Assembly (NCBI RefSeq): GCF_900091515.1
Contig: NZ_LT607410.1
Span: forward strand, 2,356,001-2,420,000
DNA from: Micromonospora purpureochromogenes
Lineage (GTDB): Bacteria > Actinomycetota > Actinomycetes > Mycobacteriales > Micromonosporaceae
DNA length: 64,000 nt
Direction: 5' to 3'
Below the pieces are notes generated by a model. The model made no database searches. It saw nothing but the letters and a program-made list of their open reading frames with translations, and was not told the origin of the DNA. Within the stretch, counting starts at the first letter, position 1, and each line of letters opens with the position of its first letter. Of this stretch, positions 24,343 to 32,312 are shown in pieces. The translations under genes and the position numbers were made by a program.

Positions 24343-25698
24343 TTACGGACGCTCGACGTGCGCGCCCAGGCTGGCCAGCTTCGCCTCGAAGTCCTCGTAA
24401 CCGCGGTTGATCAGATCCACGCCGTACACCCGGGACGTGCCCTCGGCGGCGAGCGCGGCGATCAGGTGGCTGAACCCGGCGCGCAGGTCCGGGATGACCA
24501 GGTCGGCCGCGTGCAGCTTGCTCGGCCCGGCGATCACCGCGGAGTGCTTGAAGTTGCGCCGGCCGAAGCGGCACGGGGTGCCGCCCAGGCAGTCCCGGTA
24601 GACCTGGATGTTGGCGCCCATCGTGTTCAGCGCCTCGGTGTAGCCCAGCCGCTGCTCGTAGACCGTCTCATGGACGATCGACAGGCCGCGGGCCTGGGTC
24701 AGCGCGACGACCAGGGGCTGCTGCCAGTCGGTCATGAAGCCCGGGTGCACGTCGGTCTCCAGCGCCACGGCGTTGAGTTCGCCGCCCGGGTGCCAGAACC
24801 GGATGCCGCCCTCCTGGCCCGGGTCGCCGAGCTTCGGCGCGCGGGCGTCGGTCACCTCGTACGCGCCGCCGACCGAGCGGAAGATGTTCAGGAAGGTCAT
24901 CATGTCGACCTGCTGGGCGCCGAGCACCTCGACGTGCCCGCGGGTGGCCAGCGCCGCCGCCGCCCAGCTCGCCGCCTCGATCCGGTCGGGGATCGGCCGG
25001 TGGGTGTAGCCGCTGAGCCGCTTGACGCCCTGGATCTCGATCACCCGGTCGGTGTGGACCTTGATGATCGCGCCCATCTTCTGCAGGATGCAGATCAGGT
25101 CGATGATCTCCGGCTCGACGGCGGCGTTGCGCAGCTCGGTGACGCCCTCGGCCATCACCGCGGTGAGCAGCACCTGCTCGGTAGCGCCCACGCTCGGGTA
25201 CGGCAGCGCGAACTTGGTGCCGTGCAGCCCGTTCGGCGCCGACAGGTGCAGCCCCTCCGGGGTCTTCTCGACCGTCGCGCCGAACTCGCGCAGCGCCTGG
25301 AGGTGGAAGTCGATCGGGCGCGGCCCGATGTGGCAGCCGCCCAGGTCCGGGATGAAGGCGTGCCCGAGCCGGTGCAGCAGCGGGCCGCAGAACAGGATCG
25401 GGATCCGGCTGGAACCCGCGTGCACGTTGATCTGGTCGGTGCTGGCGCTCTCGACGTTGGCCGGGTCGAAGACCAGCTCGCCCTCTTCCGCGCCGTCGGT
25501 GACCTTGACCCCGTGCAGGCCGAGCAGCCCGCGGACCACCTCGACGTCACGGATGCGCGGCACGTCGAAGAGCCGGCTGGGGGTGTCGCCCAGCAGGGCG
25601 GCGACCATCGCCTTCGAGACCAGGTTCTTCGCGCCGCGCACGCGGATCCGCCCTTCCAGCGGCGTGCCTCCGTGTACGACCAGGACGTCGTCGGTCAA
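24343..25698 (-). CDS. murA: UDP-N-acetylglucosamine 1-carboxyvinyltransferase
   Basis: Catalyses the first committed step of peptidoglycan precursor synthesis, transfer of enolpyruvate from PEP to UDP-GlcNAc, in the cytosol. The 451-aa protein has the inside-out two-domain EPSP-synthase-like fold: RGAKNLVSKAMVAALLGD at the start (Lys of the family GAKN motif), the catalytic loop DLGGCHIGPRPIDFHL with the PEP-binding and fosfomycin-target Cys, and the closing segments PDRIEAASWAAAALATRG and DLRAGFSHLIAALAAEG. The start is TTG at 25696-25698 with GGAGGT 5-6 nt upstream; no ATG/GTG alternative fits. The GAKNLVSKAM variant is the form frequent in Streptomyces and Micromonospora paralogues, so the genome may hold a second murA. 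Confidence 0.93.
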   Translation of the reverse strand: MTDDVLVVHGGTPLEGRIRVRGAKNLVSKAMVAALLGDTPSRLFDVPRIRDVEVVRGLLGLHGVKVTDGAEEGELVFDPANVESASTDQINVHAGSSRIPILFCGPLLHRLGHAFIPDLGGCHIGPRPIDFHLQALREFGATVEKTPEGLHLSAPNGLHGTKFALPYPSVGATEQVLLTAVMAEGVTELRNAAVEPEIIDLICILQKMGAIIKVHTDRVIEIQGVKRLSGYTHRPIPDRIEAASWAAAALATRGHVEVLGAQQVDMMTFLNIFRSVGGAYEVTDARAPKLGDPGQEGGIRFWHPGGELNAVALETDVHPGFMTDWQQPLVVALTQARGLSIVHETVYEQRLGYTEALNTMGANIQVYRDCLGGTPCRFGRRNFKHSAVIAGPSKLHAADLVIPDLRAGFSHLIAALAAEGTSRVYGVDLINRGYEDFEAKLASLGAHVERP

Positions 25699-25854
25699 CG
25701 CAACCTCCAGCGCGCGTCGGGTGGTGCTGTGTCGAGGGTGGGGTCGGGCTGTCCAGCTCTTGCCGGCTGTTCAGCTACCCGGAATGGGACCGGCGCAAAA
25801 CGGTCCGCGATGTCGTCGCCCCGGCAGCATAGCCCTCGGTGACGAAAATGGAAT

Positions 25855-25921
25855 CGGTCACATCGCCAGGCACGGAACGAACCGGGGATTCCGGCATGTT
25901 TCCGTACCAGCGATGTGACCG
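25855..25921 (-). terminator. Long-range hairpin downstream of nadA
   Basis: An 11-bp perfect inverted repeat (25855-25865 CGGTCACATCG with 25911-25921) encloses 45 nt that can pair further (ACGGAAC with GTTTCCGT). It lies 8 nt beyond the nadA stop and ~160 nt before murA. It may be a terminator or a processed structured RNA. Confidence 0.4.
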
Positions 25922-25928
25922 TGGGTGA

Positions 25929-27137
25929 TCAGCTGGCGGTGGGCGGTGGGGTGTCCGCGCCCGGCAGGGCGAGCATCTGGTCCAGCGCCACCCGCGCGTG
26001 GTGCGCGGTGTCCTCCTCGACGGTGATCTGGTTGACCACCCGCCCGGCGACCAGCTCCTCCAGCGCCCAGACCAGGTGCGGCAGGTCGATCCGGTTCATC
26101 GTCGAGCAGTAGCAGACCGCCTTGTCCAGGAACATGATCTGCTTGTCCGGGTGGGCCAGCGCCAGCCGGCGGACCAGGTTCAGCTCGGTGCCGACCGCCC
26201 AGGCCGAGCCGGCCGGAGCCGCCTCGATGGTCTTGATGATGTACTCCGTGGAGCCCACGTGGTCGGCGGCGGTGACCACCTCGTGGCGGCACTCCGGGTG
26301 CACCAGCACGTTGACCCCGGGCACCCGCGCGCGCACGTCGTTGACGCTGTCGAGGGTGAACCGGCCGTGCACCGAGCAGTGCCCGCGCCACAGGATCATC
26401 TTCGCGTCGCGCAGCTGCTGCGGGGTGAGCCCGCCACCCGGCTTGTGCGGGTCGTACAGCACGCAGTCGTCCAGCGAGAGGCCCATCTCCAGCACCGCCG
26501 TGTTGCGGCCGAGGTGCTGGTCGGGCAGGAAGAGCACCTTCGACCCCTGCTGGTACGCCCAGTCCAGGGCCCGCTTGGCGTTCGACGAGGTGCAGACCAC
26601 GCCGCCGGTGCGCCCGACGAAGCCCTTGATGTCGGCCGAGGAGTTCATGTACGTCACCGGCACGGTGTCCGCCGCGACGCCCAGTTCGGTCAGCACGTCC
26701 CAGGCGGTCTCGACCTGCGACAGCACCGCCATGTCCGCCATCGAGCAGCCGGCGGCCAGGTCGGGCAGGATCACCTTCTGCGCGTCCGAGGTGAGGATGT
26801 CGGCGCTCTCGGCCATGAAGTGCACACCGCAGAAGACGATGTACTCGGCGTCCGGGCGGGCCGCCGCCTCCCGGGCCAGCTTGAACGAGTCGCCGGTCAC
26901 GTCGGCGAACTGGATCACCTCGTCGCGCTGGTAGTGGTGACCCAGCACGAACACCTTGGTGCCGAGCGCGGCCTTGGCCGCCGCCGCCCGGGCCACCAGG
27001 TCGGGGTCGCTCGGCGCCGGCAGGTCGCCCGGACACTCCACGCCACGCTCGGTGGCGGGGTCGCTGCCGCGGCCGAGGAGCAGCAGCGCAGTGGCGGTGT
27101 TGGAGGGTTCCACCCAGGTCGAAGTCACGCCTCCCAT
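25929..27137 (-). CDS. nadA: Quinolinate synthase A
   Basis: [4Fe-4S] enzyme that condenses iminoaspartate with dihydroxyacetone phosphate to quinolinate in de novo NAD synthesis. Three conserved cysteines expected to hold the cluster are visible in FCGVHFMAESADI, NVLVHPECRHEVV and AVCYCSTMNRIDLPHL. Other signatures are GHHYQRDEVIQFADVTGDS and TYMNSSADIKGFVGRTGGVVCTS. With the ATG at 27135-27137 the protein has 402 aa, in the range of the long actinobacterial NadA. The ribosome site is weak; a GTG at 27126-27128 directly follows GGGAGG but spacing is too short. nadB and nadC are not in the window. Divergent from glycerate kinase. Confidence 0.94.
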   Translation of the reverse strand: MGGVTSTWVEPSNTATALLLLGRGSDPATERGVECPGDLPAPSDPDLVARAAAAKAALGTKVFVLGHHYQRDEVIQFADVTGDSFKLAREAAARPDAEYIVFCGVHFMAESADILTSDAQKVILPDLAAGCSMADMAVLSQVETAWDVLTELGVAADTVPVTYMNSSADIKGFVGRTGGVVCTSSNAKRALDWAYQQGSKVLFLPDQHLGRNTAVLEMGLSLDDCVLYDPHKPGGGLTPQQLRDAKMILWRGHCSVHGRFTLDSVNDVRARVPGVNVLVHPECRHEVVTAADHVGSTEYIIKTIEAAPAGSAWAVGTELNLVRRLALAHPDKQIMFLDKAVCYCSTMNRIDLPHLVWALEELVAGRVVNQITVEEDTAHHARVALDQMLALPGADTPPPTAS

Positions 27138-27172
27138 GGTCCCACAGCGTGGCTGCCGCGCAGCCTCCGCCG

Positions 27173-27188
27173 GTGTGGGCTGCCACAC
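27173..27188. promoter_or_regulatory. Palindrome in the nadA/glycerate kinase spacer
   Basis: GTGTGG-GCTG-CCACAC, a perfect 6-bp dyad with 4-nt centre, in the 59-bp space between two divergent start codons, 8 nt before the glycerate kinase ATG. The position suits an operator controlling either gene, but the dyad is short. Confidence 0.25.
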
Positions 27189-27196
27189 TGCCAGGC

Positions 27197-28333
27197 ATGC
27201 GCGTGCTGCTCTGTCCGGACAAGTTCGCCGGCACCCTCGCCGCTCCGGAGGTCGCCGCCGCCGTCGCCGAGGGCTGGCGGGCCGTCGCCGCCGGCGACGA
27301 GCTGCTGATCCGACCGCTCGCCGACGGCGGGCCGGGCTTCGTCGCGGTGCTCGCCGACGCCCTCGGCGGGCGGCGGATCCCGGTGCCGACCGTCGACCCG
27401 CTGGGCCGGCCGGCCACCGGTGAGATCCTGCTCACCGACGACGGCACCGCCTATCTGGAGAGCGCCCAGGCCTGCGGGCTGCACCTGCTCTCCGCCGCCG
27501 AGCGGGACCCGAAGGCGACCACCTCGTACGGGCTGGGGGCGCTGGTCACCGCGGCCGTCGAGCACGGGGCGCGCACGGTGGTGGTCGGGCTGGGCGGTTC
27601 CGGCACCAACGACGGCGGGGCCGGACTGCTCACCGCGCTCGGCGCGACGCCGCTGGACGACGCCGGCCGGGCCCTGCCGTACGGCGGGGCGGCGCTGGCC
27701 GCGGTCGCCACCCTCGACGGCGCGCCCCGGCTGCGCGGGGCCACCCTGGTCGCCGCCACCGACGTCGACAGCCCGCTGCTCGGGTTGTACGGCGCGAGCA
27801 ACGTCTACGGCCCGCAGAAGGGCGCCACCCGGTCTGACGTGCTGCTGCTCGACGCCGCGCTGGAGCGCTGGGCGGCGGTGCTCGAACGGGACCTGCCCGG
27901 CTGTCCGCCCGGACTGGGCGCGCTCCCGGGCAGCGGCGCGGCCGGCGGCCTCGGCGCGGCGATCCTCGCCCTGGGCGGGCGCTGTGAGTCCGGCATCGAC
28001 CTGGTGACCCGGGCGATCGGGCTGGACGCCGCTCTCGACGCCACCGACCTGGTGATCACCGGCGAGGGGTCCTTCGACCACCAGTCGCTGCGCGGGAAGG
28101 TCGTCGCCGGGGTGGCCGGGGCCGCCCGCGACCGCGGGGTGCCCTGCGTGGTGCTGGCGGGGCGGGTGAGCACGGGGCGGCGGGAGGCCGCCTCGGCCGG
28201 CGTCACCGAGACGTACAGCCTGGTGGAGCACTTCGGCGGGGAGGAACGCGGCGGCGTCGAGGCGGCGATGAGCCGCCCGGCCGAGGGGCTGCGGGCGCTG
28301 GGCGCCCGGCTGGCCCGGCAGTGGAGCCGCTGA
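27197..28333 (+). CDS. Glycerate kinase
   Basis: Phosphorylates D-glycerate (family GlxK/GarK, usually giving 2-phosphoglycerate). The 378-aa protein starts with MRVLLCPDKFAGTLAAPEVA, the glycerate kinase type hallmark CPDKFKGTL, followed by PLADGGPGFVAVL, VVVGLGGSGTNDGGAGLLTALG and GAAGGLGAAILALGG, and ends with ITGEGSFDHQSLRGKVVAGVAG, all conserved in this family. ATG at 27197 directly opens on this motif. In M. tuberculosis a glycerate-kinase-like gene (Rv2205c) also neighbours the HesB-like gene (recollection), which agrees with the order here. Confidence 0.92.
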   Translation: MRVLLCPDKFAGTLAAPEVAAAVAEGWRAVAAGDELLIRPLADGGPGFVAVLADALGGRRIPVPTVDPLGRPATGEILLTDDGTAYLESAQACGLHLLSAAERDPKATTSYGLGALVTAAVEHGARTVVVGLGGSGTNDGGAGLLTALGATPLDDAGRALPYGGAALAAVATLDGAPRLRGATLVAATDVDSPLLGLYGASNVYGPQKGATRSDVLLLDAALERWAAVLERDLPGCPPGLGALPGSGAAGGLGAAILALGGRCESGIDLVTRAIGLDAALDATDLVITGEGSFDHQSLRGKVVAGVAGAARDRGVPCVVLAGRVSTGRREAASAGVTETYSLVEHFGGEERGGVEAAMSRPAEGLRALGARLARQWSR

Positions 28334-28396
28334 GCACCCGGCCGGGGCGCCGCCGCCGATCCGGTCGCGCCGGGCTCCGGTCGCGCCGGTCCGGAG

Positions 28397-28475
28397 CATG
28401 ACACCACCGCGAGCGTGATACCTCAAGAGGCATCAAGATGACTCTGAGGTATCAGGCTCGTTCGGTAACGGCCGT
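28397..28475. repeat. Dispersed palindromic element, copy 1 (imperfect)
   Basis: Arms 28411-28429 and 28442-28459 (GAGCGTGATACCTCA...TGAGGTATCAGGCTC) form an 18-bp stem with one bulged A and one mismatch. Flanks CATGACACCACCGC and GTTCGGTAACGGCC are conserved in the second copy at 52276-52352, so the repeat unit is longer than the stem. Confidence 0.85.
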
Positions 28476-28592
28476 GCCGAAGAGACACGTCGGGATGCCC
28501 GGGTGCGCGGCACGGTGCCGCCCCGGTGCGGACCTGCGGCGCGGGTGACGGCCGTCCGGTCACGCCCCCGGGTGCCGCCGGCCGGGGCGGCG

Positions 28593-28598
28593 TACGAT
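28593..28598 (+). promoter_or_regulatory. Candidate -10 for the HesB/ErpA-like gene
   Basis: TACGAT in CGGCGTACGATCGG fits TANNNT; the start codon lies 87 nt downstream. No -35 recognised. Confidence 0.3.
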
Positions 28599-28684
28599 CG
28601 GATCTGGACCACACCGGGAATCACTGGACGACGCGCGACGTTGGCCAGTGCGTCCGGACCCATACCGCGCAGGGAGATTTCCAC

Positions 28685-29053
28685 GTGACCACGCCAGCGC
28701 AGACCGAGTCGACCGAGGCCCAGGCCCCTACTTCCGTCGTCCTCACCGACGTCGCGGCGCAGAAGGTCAAGGCCCTGATCGAGCAGGAGGGCCGCGACGA
28801 CCTGCGGCTCCGGGTCGCGGTGCAGCCGGGCGGCTGCTCCGGCCTGCGGTACCAGCTGTTCTTCGACGAGCGGTCGCTCGACGGTGACGTCGTCACCGAC
28901 TTCGACGGTGTCGAGGTCGTCGTCGACCGGATGAGCGCCCCCTACCTGGCCGGCGCCACCATCGACTTCGCCGACCGGATCGACGCCCAGGGCTTCACCA
29001 TCGACAACCCCAACGCGGGCAGCTCCTGCGCCTGCGGCGACTCGTTCAGCTGA
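28685..29053 (+). CDS. erpA: HesB/ErpA-type iron-sulfur cluster insertion protein
   Basis: A-type carrier that passes Fe-S clusters to client enzymes. The 122-aa protein shows the conserved A-type architecture: VVLTDVAAQKVKALIEQEG, the first Cys in VQPGGCSGLRYQLFFDE and the C-terminal pair in GSSCACGDSFS. The first ~17 residues (T/P/E/A-rich) form a flexible extension common in actinobacteria. GTG at 28685 is set by AGGGAG about 9 nt upstream. It is transcribed toward adoK but separated by a UUCG-loop terminator. Likely clients nearby include NadA and the Rieske protein QcrA, an inference from context only. Confidence 0.93.
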   Translation: MTTPAQTESTEAQAPTSVVLTDVAAQKVKALIEQEGRDDLRLRVAVQPGGCSGLRYQLFFDERSLDGDVVTDFDGVEVVVDRMSAPYLAGATIDFADRIDAQGFTIDNPNAGSSCACGDSFS

Positions 29054-29065
29054 GTCGACCAGCGT

Positions 29066-29102
29066 ACGACGGGGCCGTCCTTCGGGGCGGCCCCGCCGTC
29101 GT
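29066..29102 (+). terminator. Terminator with UUCG tetraloop after erpA
   Basis: The stem GGGGCCGTCC/GGGCGGCCCC (29071-29080 with 29085-29094, one G-U pair) closes a TTCG loop; ACGAC and GTCGT extend it beyond a 3-nt bulge. It starts ~13 nt after the stop. Confidence 0.7.
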
Positions 29103-29190
29103 CTGTCCGGCTCCGCCGGGGGTGACGTCGGGCCCAACGGCGGGTGGCGCATTGTCGACCGACCCTGGACCGGCTCCCCGGGCGGACCGG

Positions 29191-29196
29191 TAGGCT
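29191..29196 (+). promoter_or_regulatory. Candidate -10 for adoK
   Basis: TAGGCT (TANNNT) 34 nt before the adoK ATG; the leader would carry the GAGGG ribosome site. No clear -35. Confidence 0.3.
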
Positions 29197-29230
29197 GACC
29201 GGCGCCGTGCTCCCGACCCCGAGGGTTGAC

Positions 29231-30208
29231 ATGAAGATCGCCGTGACCGGCTCGATCGCGACCGACCACCTGATGAGCTTCCCCGGTCGCTTCGCCGACC
29301 AGTTCATCGCCGACCAGCTGCACAAGGTGTCGCTGTCGTTCCTCGTGGACGACCTGGTGCTGCGTCGCGGCGGGGTGGCCGCCAACATCGCCTTCGGCAT
29401 GGCGCAGCTCGGGCTGCGCCCGGTGCTGCTCGGGGCGGTCGGCGCCGACTTCGCCGACTACCGCTCCTGGCTGGAGCGGCACGGCGTCGACTGCGAGTCG
29501 GTGCACGTCAGCGAGGTGGCGCACACCGCCCGGTTCGTCTGCACCACGGACACCGACATGTGCCAGATCGCCTCCTTCTACGCCGGGGCGATGAGCGAGG
29601 CCCGCAACATCGAGCTGTCCCCGGTCGCCCAGCGCCTCGGCGGCCTCGACCTGGTGCTGGTCAGCGCCAACGACCCGGAGGCGATGATCCGCCACTCCGC
29701 CGAGTGCCGGGAGCGCGGCTACGCCTTCGTCGCCGACCCGTCCCAGCAGCTCGCCCGGATGGACGGCGCGGACGTGATCGGCCTGATCGACGGCGCCGAC
29801 TACCTGATGACCAACGACTACGAGAAGTCCCTGCTGCAGAGCAAGGCCGGCCTCACCGACGAGCAGCTGCTCGACCGGGTGAAGGTGCGGGTCACCACGC
29901 TGGGCAAGGACGGCGCGGAGATCGCCGGCCGGGACTTCGGGACGATCCACGTGCCGATCGCCCGGGAGATCCAGGCGGTCGACCCGACCGGCGTCGGCGA
30001 CGGCTTCCGGGCCGGCTTCTTCGCCGCGCTCTCCTGGGGTCTCGGCCTGGAGCGGGCCGCGCAGGTCGGCTCGCTGCTGGCCACCCTGGTGCTGGAGACA
30101 ATCGGCACCCAGGAGTACGACGTCCGCCGCGACCTGTTCGTCAAGCGCCTGGCCGAGTCGTACGGCGACGCCGCCGCCGAGGACGTGCGGCCTCACCTGC
30201 TGCCGTGA
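29231..30208 (+). CDS. adoK: Adenosine kinase-like PfkB family sugar kinase
   Basis: Ribokinase-like (PfkB) protein, 325 aa, closely resembling mycobacterial AdoK (Rv2202c) as I remember its sequence: it shares MKIAVTGSIATDHLM, HKVSLSFLVDDLVLRRGGVAANI, QIASFYAGAMSEARNI, ADPSQQLAR and YLMTNDYE. The catalytic anion hole and base are in DPTGVGDGFRAGFF. Adenosine kinase of this bacterial type phosphorylates adenosine to AMP with ATP; other annotations call the family CbhK carbohydrate kinase. ATG at 29231 has GAGGG just upstream. Its stop overlaps the start of the next gene by GTGA. Confidence 0.88.
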   Translation: MKIAVTGSIATDHLMSFPGRFADQFIADQLHKVSLSFLVDDLVLRRGGVAANIAFGMAQLGLRPVLLGAVGADFADYRSWLERHGVDCESVHVSEVAHTARFVCTTDTDMCQIASFYAGAMSEARNIELSPVAQRLGGLDLVLVSANDPEAMIRHSAECRERGYAFVADPSQQLARMDGADVIGLIDGADYLMTNDYEKSLLQSKAGLTDEQLLDRVKVRVTTLGKDGAEIAGRDFGTIHVPIAREIQAVDPTGVGDGFRAGFFAALSWGLGLERAAQVGSLLATLVLETIGTQEYDVRRDLFVKRLAESYGDAAAEDVRPHLLP

Positions 30209-30711
30209 GTCCCGTCCTGGTCGCGTTCGCCGGCCTGCCGGCGGTGGGCAAGAGCACCCTCGCCCGGCGGGTCGGCGCGGCGCTGGGCGCGCCCGTGCTG
30301 CCGGTGGACCCGGTCGAGCGGGCGCTGGCCCACCACGGGCTGGTCGGCGACGTGCCCGGGATGGCGGCGTACCAGGCGGTGGCGGGGTTGGCCGAGGTGC
30401 AGTTGGGACTCGGCCTCACCGTGGTGGTCGACGCGGTCAACCCGGTGGCCAGCGCCCGCGGCCTCTGGCACGACCTGGCCCAGCGGGCCGGGGTGCCGCT
30501 GCGGCTGATCGAGGTGCACTGCGGCGACGAGGCGGAGCACCGCCGCCGGGTCGAGGCGCGGCTGCCCGCCGAGCCCGACCCACTGCTTCCCACCTGGGAT
30601 CAGACCCTGCTGCGCCGCGCCGAGTACGAGCCGATCATCGGCCCCCGCCTCGTGGTCGACACCGCCGTGGACCTCGACCCTCTCCCCGCCATCCTCACCT
30701 ACCTGACCTGA
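30205..30711 (+). CDS. P-loop kinase-like ATPase (AAA_33 type)
   Basis: A 168-aa single-domain P-loop protein with Walker A AGLPAVGKST near the N terminus, a lid-like RRRVEARL segment and VDAVNPVASARGLW, features of the zeta-toxin/gluconate-kinase-like AAA_33 group that phosphorylates small molecules. No specific substrate can be named. GTG at 30205-30207 overlaps the adoK stop (GTGA), so both are translationally coupled; a role in nucleoside salvage is a possible inference. Convergent with the TusA/cysteine desulfurase pair. Confidence 0.8.
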   Translation: MSPVLVAFAGLPAVGKSTLARRVGAALGAPVLPVDPVERALAHHGLVGDVPGMAAYQAVAGLAEVQLGLGLTVVVDAVNPVASARGLWHDLAQRAGVPLRLIEVHCGDEAEHRRRVEARLPAEPDPLLPTWDQTLLRRAEYEPIIGPRLVVDTAVDLDPLPAILTYLT

Positions 30712-30766
30712 CCCCCCGGCGCGCCCCGCGAGCGCAGCGCAGATCCTGGGGTGGGTGGGGGAGGGA

Positions 30767-30994
30767 TCAGTGGGTGCGGCGGACGTCGTAGGCGGTGGTG
30801 TCGGGGTGGGCGGCGACGAAGTCCTGGGCCCGCATGCGGCACCAGGCCGGGATGTCGACCGCGGCGGCCGGGTCGTCGGCCAGGACCCGCAGCACCGCGC
30901 CGACGGGCAGCTCGGGCAGGCGGCGGGCCAGCGCGATGACCGGCAGCGGGCAGCGCTGGCCCCGGCAGTCGAGCACCTCCGTGGGATCGGTCAC
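30767..30994 (-). CDS. TusA-family sulfurtransferase
   Basis: A 75-aa sulfur carrier with the defining CPxP motif in LDCRGQRCPLPVIALARRL (Cys15 is the expected persulfide site) and the second strand GAVLRVLADDPAAAVDIPAW, an exact fit to the TusA fold. GTG at 30992-30994 overlaps the stop of the upstream cysteine desulfurase (GTGA), so the pair is coupled. By analogy with TusA it would accept persulfide sulfur from the desulfurase and hand it on, for example to tRNA, molybdopterin or another acceptor; the acceptor is not visible here. Confidence 0.9.
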   Translation of the reverse strand: MTDPTEVLDCRGQRCPLPVIALARRLPELPVGAVLRVLADDPAAAVDIPAWCRMRAQDFVAAHPDTTAYDVRRTH

Positions 30995-32142
30995 AGCCCC
31001 ACCACCCCCGCCTCGGCGCGCAGCTCGGCGACGATCCCGGGCAACTCGGCCAGGAACCGCTCGACGTCCGCCTCGGTCGTCTCCCGGTGCAGCGAGACCC
31101 GCACGTTGCCGTGCGAGAGCACCCCCATCGCCTCCAGCACGTGCGACGGGCGCAGCGTCGAGGAGGTGCAGGAGGAGCCGGAGGAGACCGCGAAGCCGCG
31201 CCGGTCCAGCGCGTGCAGCAGCACCTCGCCGTCGACGTAGAGGCAGGAGAAGGTGACCAGGTGGGGGAGCCGGTCGACGGGGTCGCCGACCACCTCCACG
31301 TCCGGCACCTCGGCCACCACCCGGGCCCGGATCCGGTCCACCAGCGGCGCCAGCCGGGCCGCCTCGGCCGCGGCGTCCGCCGCCGCCGCGCGCAGGCTCG
31401 CCGCCGCCGCCACCACTGCCGGCAGGTTGACCACCCCCGGGGTACGCCCCGACTCCCGCTCGTCGGCCGGCCAGGGCGACTCCCACCGGGTGCCCTTGCG
31501 CACCACCAGCAGCCCCACCCCGGGTGGCCCACCCCACTTGTGCGCGCTGGCGGTCAGCACCGACCAGCCCGCCGGCACCGGCGCCCGCCCCACCACCTGG
31601 GCCGCGTCGACGTACAGCGGGACACCCGCGTCGGCGCACTCGGCTGCCGCCCGCGCCACCGGCTGGACCGTGCCCACCTCGTGGCTGGCGGCGATCAGCG
31701 CGGCCAGCGCGACCCCGGGGGCCCGTACCGCGTCGGACCAGGCGGCCAGGTCGAGCCGGCCGAGCCGGTCCACCGGCACGGCGACGGCGGCGCCGCCACC
31801 GGCCACGTGCCGCTCGCCGGCGTGCAGCACCGCGGAGTGCTCGATCGTCGAGTGCACCAGCGTCGCACCGGCCCGCCGCCGACCGGCCAGGCCACCCAGC
31901 ACCGCCCCGTGCGCCGCGGCCGTACCGCTGGGGGTGAAGGAGAGCTCGTCGGCGCGGACGCCGAGCGTGGCCGCGGTGGCCTCGCGGGCGGCGTCGAGGA
32001 GCTGGCGGGCCCGGCGGGCCTGGGTGTACAGCCTGGCCGGGTCGGCCCAGCCGTCGTCGAGGGCGGCCAGCAGTGCCTGCCGGGCGACCGGGTGCAGCGG
32101 CGCGGCGGTGGCCGCGTCCAGGTAGACCGGGGTAGCGCTCAC
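30991..32142 (-). CDS. Cysteine desulfurase (NifS/IscS-like)
   Basis: PLP enzyme (383 aa) that extracts sulfur from cysteine as a Cys persulfide. Motifs: YLDAATAAPLHP (usual YLDNAATTP, here with A-A-T-A), HSTIEHSAVL, AASHEVGTVQP (usual SNNEIGTIQP), YVDAAQVVGRAP, PLP-lysine ASAHKWGGPPGVG (K202), and the mobile loop SSGSSCTSSTLRPSHVL with catalytic Cys325. Residues differ from true IscS in the N-terminal and cofactor motifs, suggesting a specialised paralogue. GTG at 32140-32142 starts just before the YLD motif. It is the first gene of a two-gene unit with TusA and is divergent from ctaC. No iscU lies nearby, so delivery to the TusA-like partner is more likely than direct Fe-S assembly. Confidence 0.9.
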   Translation of the reverse strand: MSATPVYLDAATAAPLHPVARQALLAALDDGWADPARLYTQARRARQLLDAAREATAATLGVRADELSFTPSGTAAAHGAVLGGLAGRRRAGATLVHSTIEHSAVLHAGERHVAGGGAAVAVPVDRLGRLDLAAWSDAVRAPGVALAALIAASHEVGTVQPVARAAAECADAGVPLYVDAAQVVGRAPVPAGWSVLTASAHKWGGPPGVGLLVVRKGTRWESPWPADERESGRTPGVVNLPAVVAAAASLRAAAADAAAEAARLAPLVDRIRARVVAEVPDVEVVGDPVDRLPHLVTFSCLYVDGEVLLHALDRRGFAVSSGSSCTSSTLRPSHVLEAMGVLSHGNVRVSLHRETTEADVERFLAELPGIVAELRAEAGVVGL

Positions 32143-32232
32143 GACAGCCCACGCTATCCGGTCGGTATGCCCACGAGCCCCCCGATGGGGGCGCACAGTG
32201 ACCCCAACACGGTCGAGCCCGTCATGGTCGAG

Positions 32233-32238
32233 TAATCT
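32233..32238 (+). promoter_or_regulatory. Candidate -10 for ctaC
   Basis: TAATCT in GTCGAGTAATCTGCG, 75 nt before the ctaC GTG in the divergent spacer. It is the most A+T-rich hexamer in the spacer; no good -35. Confidence 0.35.
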
Positions 32239-32312
32239 GCGACCGTCGGTGACGCCTTTGCCGTCGGTGCTTCAGGGAAACCCACCGCGGCGCGCTAGGG
32301 AGGCAGGACCAG

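Larger units (their letters stand above)
28334..28684. other. 351-bp gene-free region with a palindromic element and a candidate promoter
   Basis: No convincing gene on either strand. It holds the dispersed palindromic element (about 28397-28475) that recurs near 52276, followed by a Pro/Gly-like GC-rich stretch and a TACGAT hexamer at 28593-28598 that could be the -10 of the Fe-S protein gene. The leader from there to the start codon would be about 80 nt. Confidence 0.6.

Noticed and set aside
28423..28614. Short minus-strand open frame across the palindromic element
   Set aside because: It starts in the repeat flank region, has no ribosome site or recognisable protein, and translates the palindrome (similar SLIPQSHLDAS-like text arises at the second copy).
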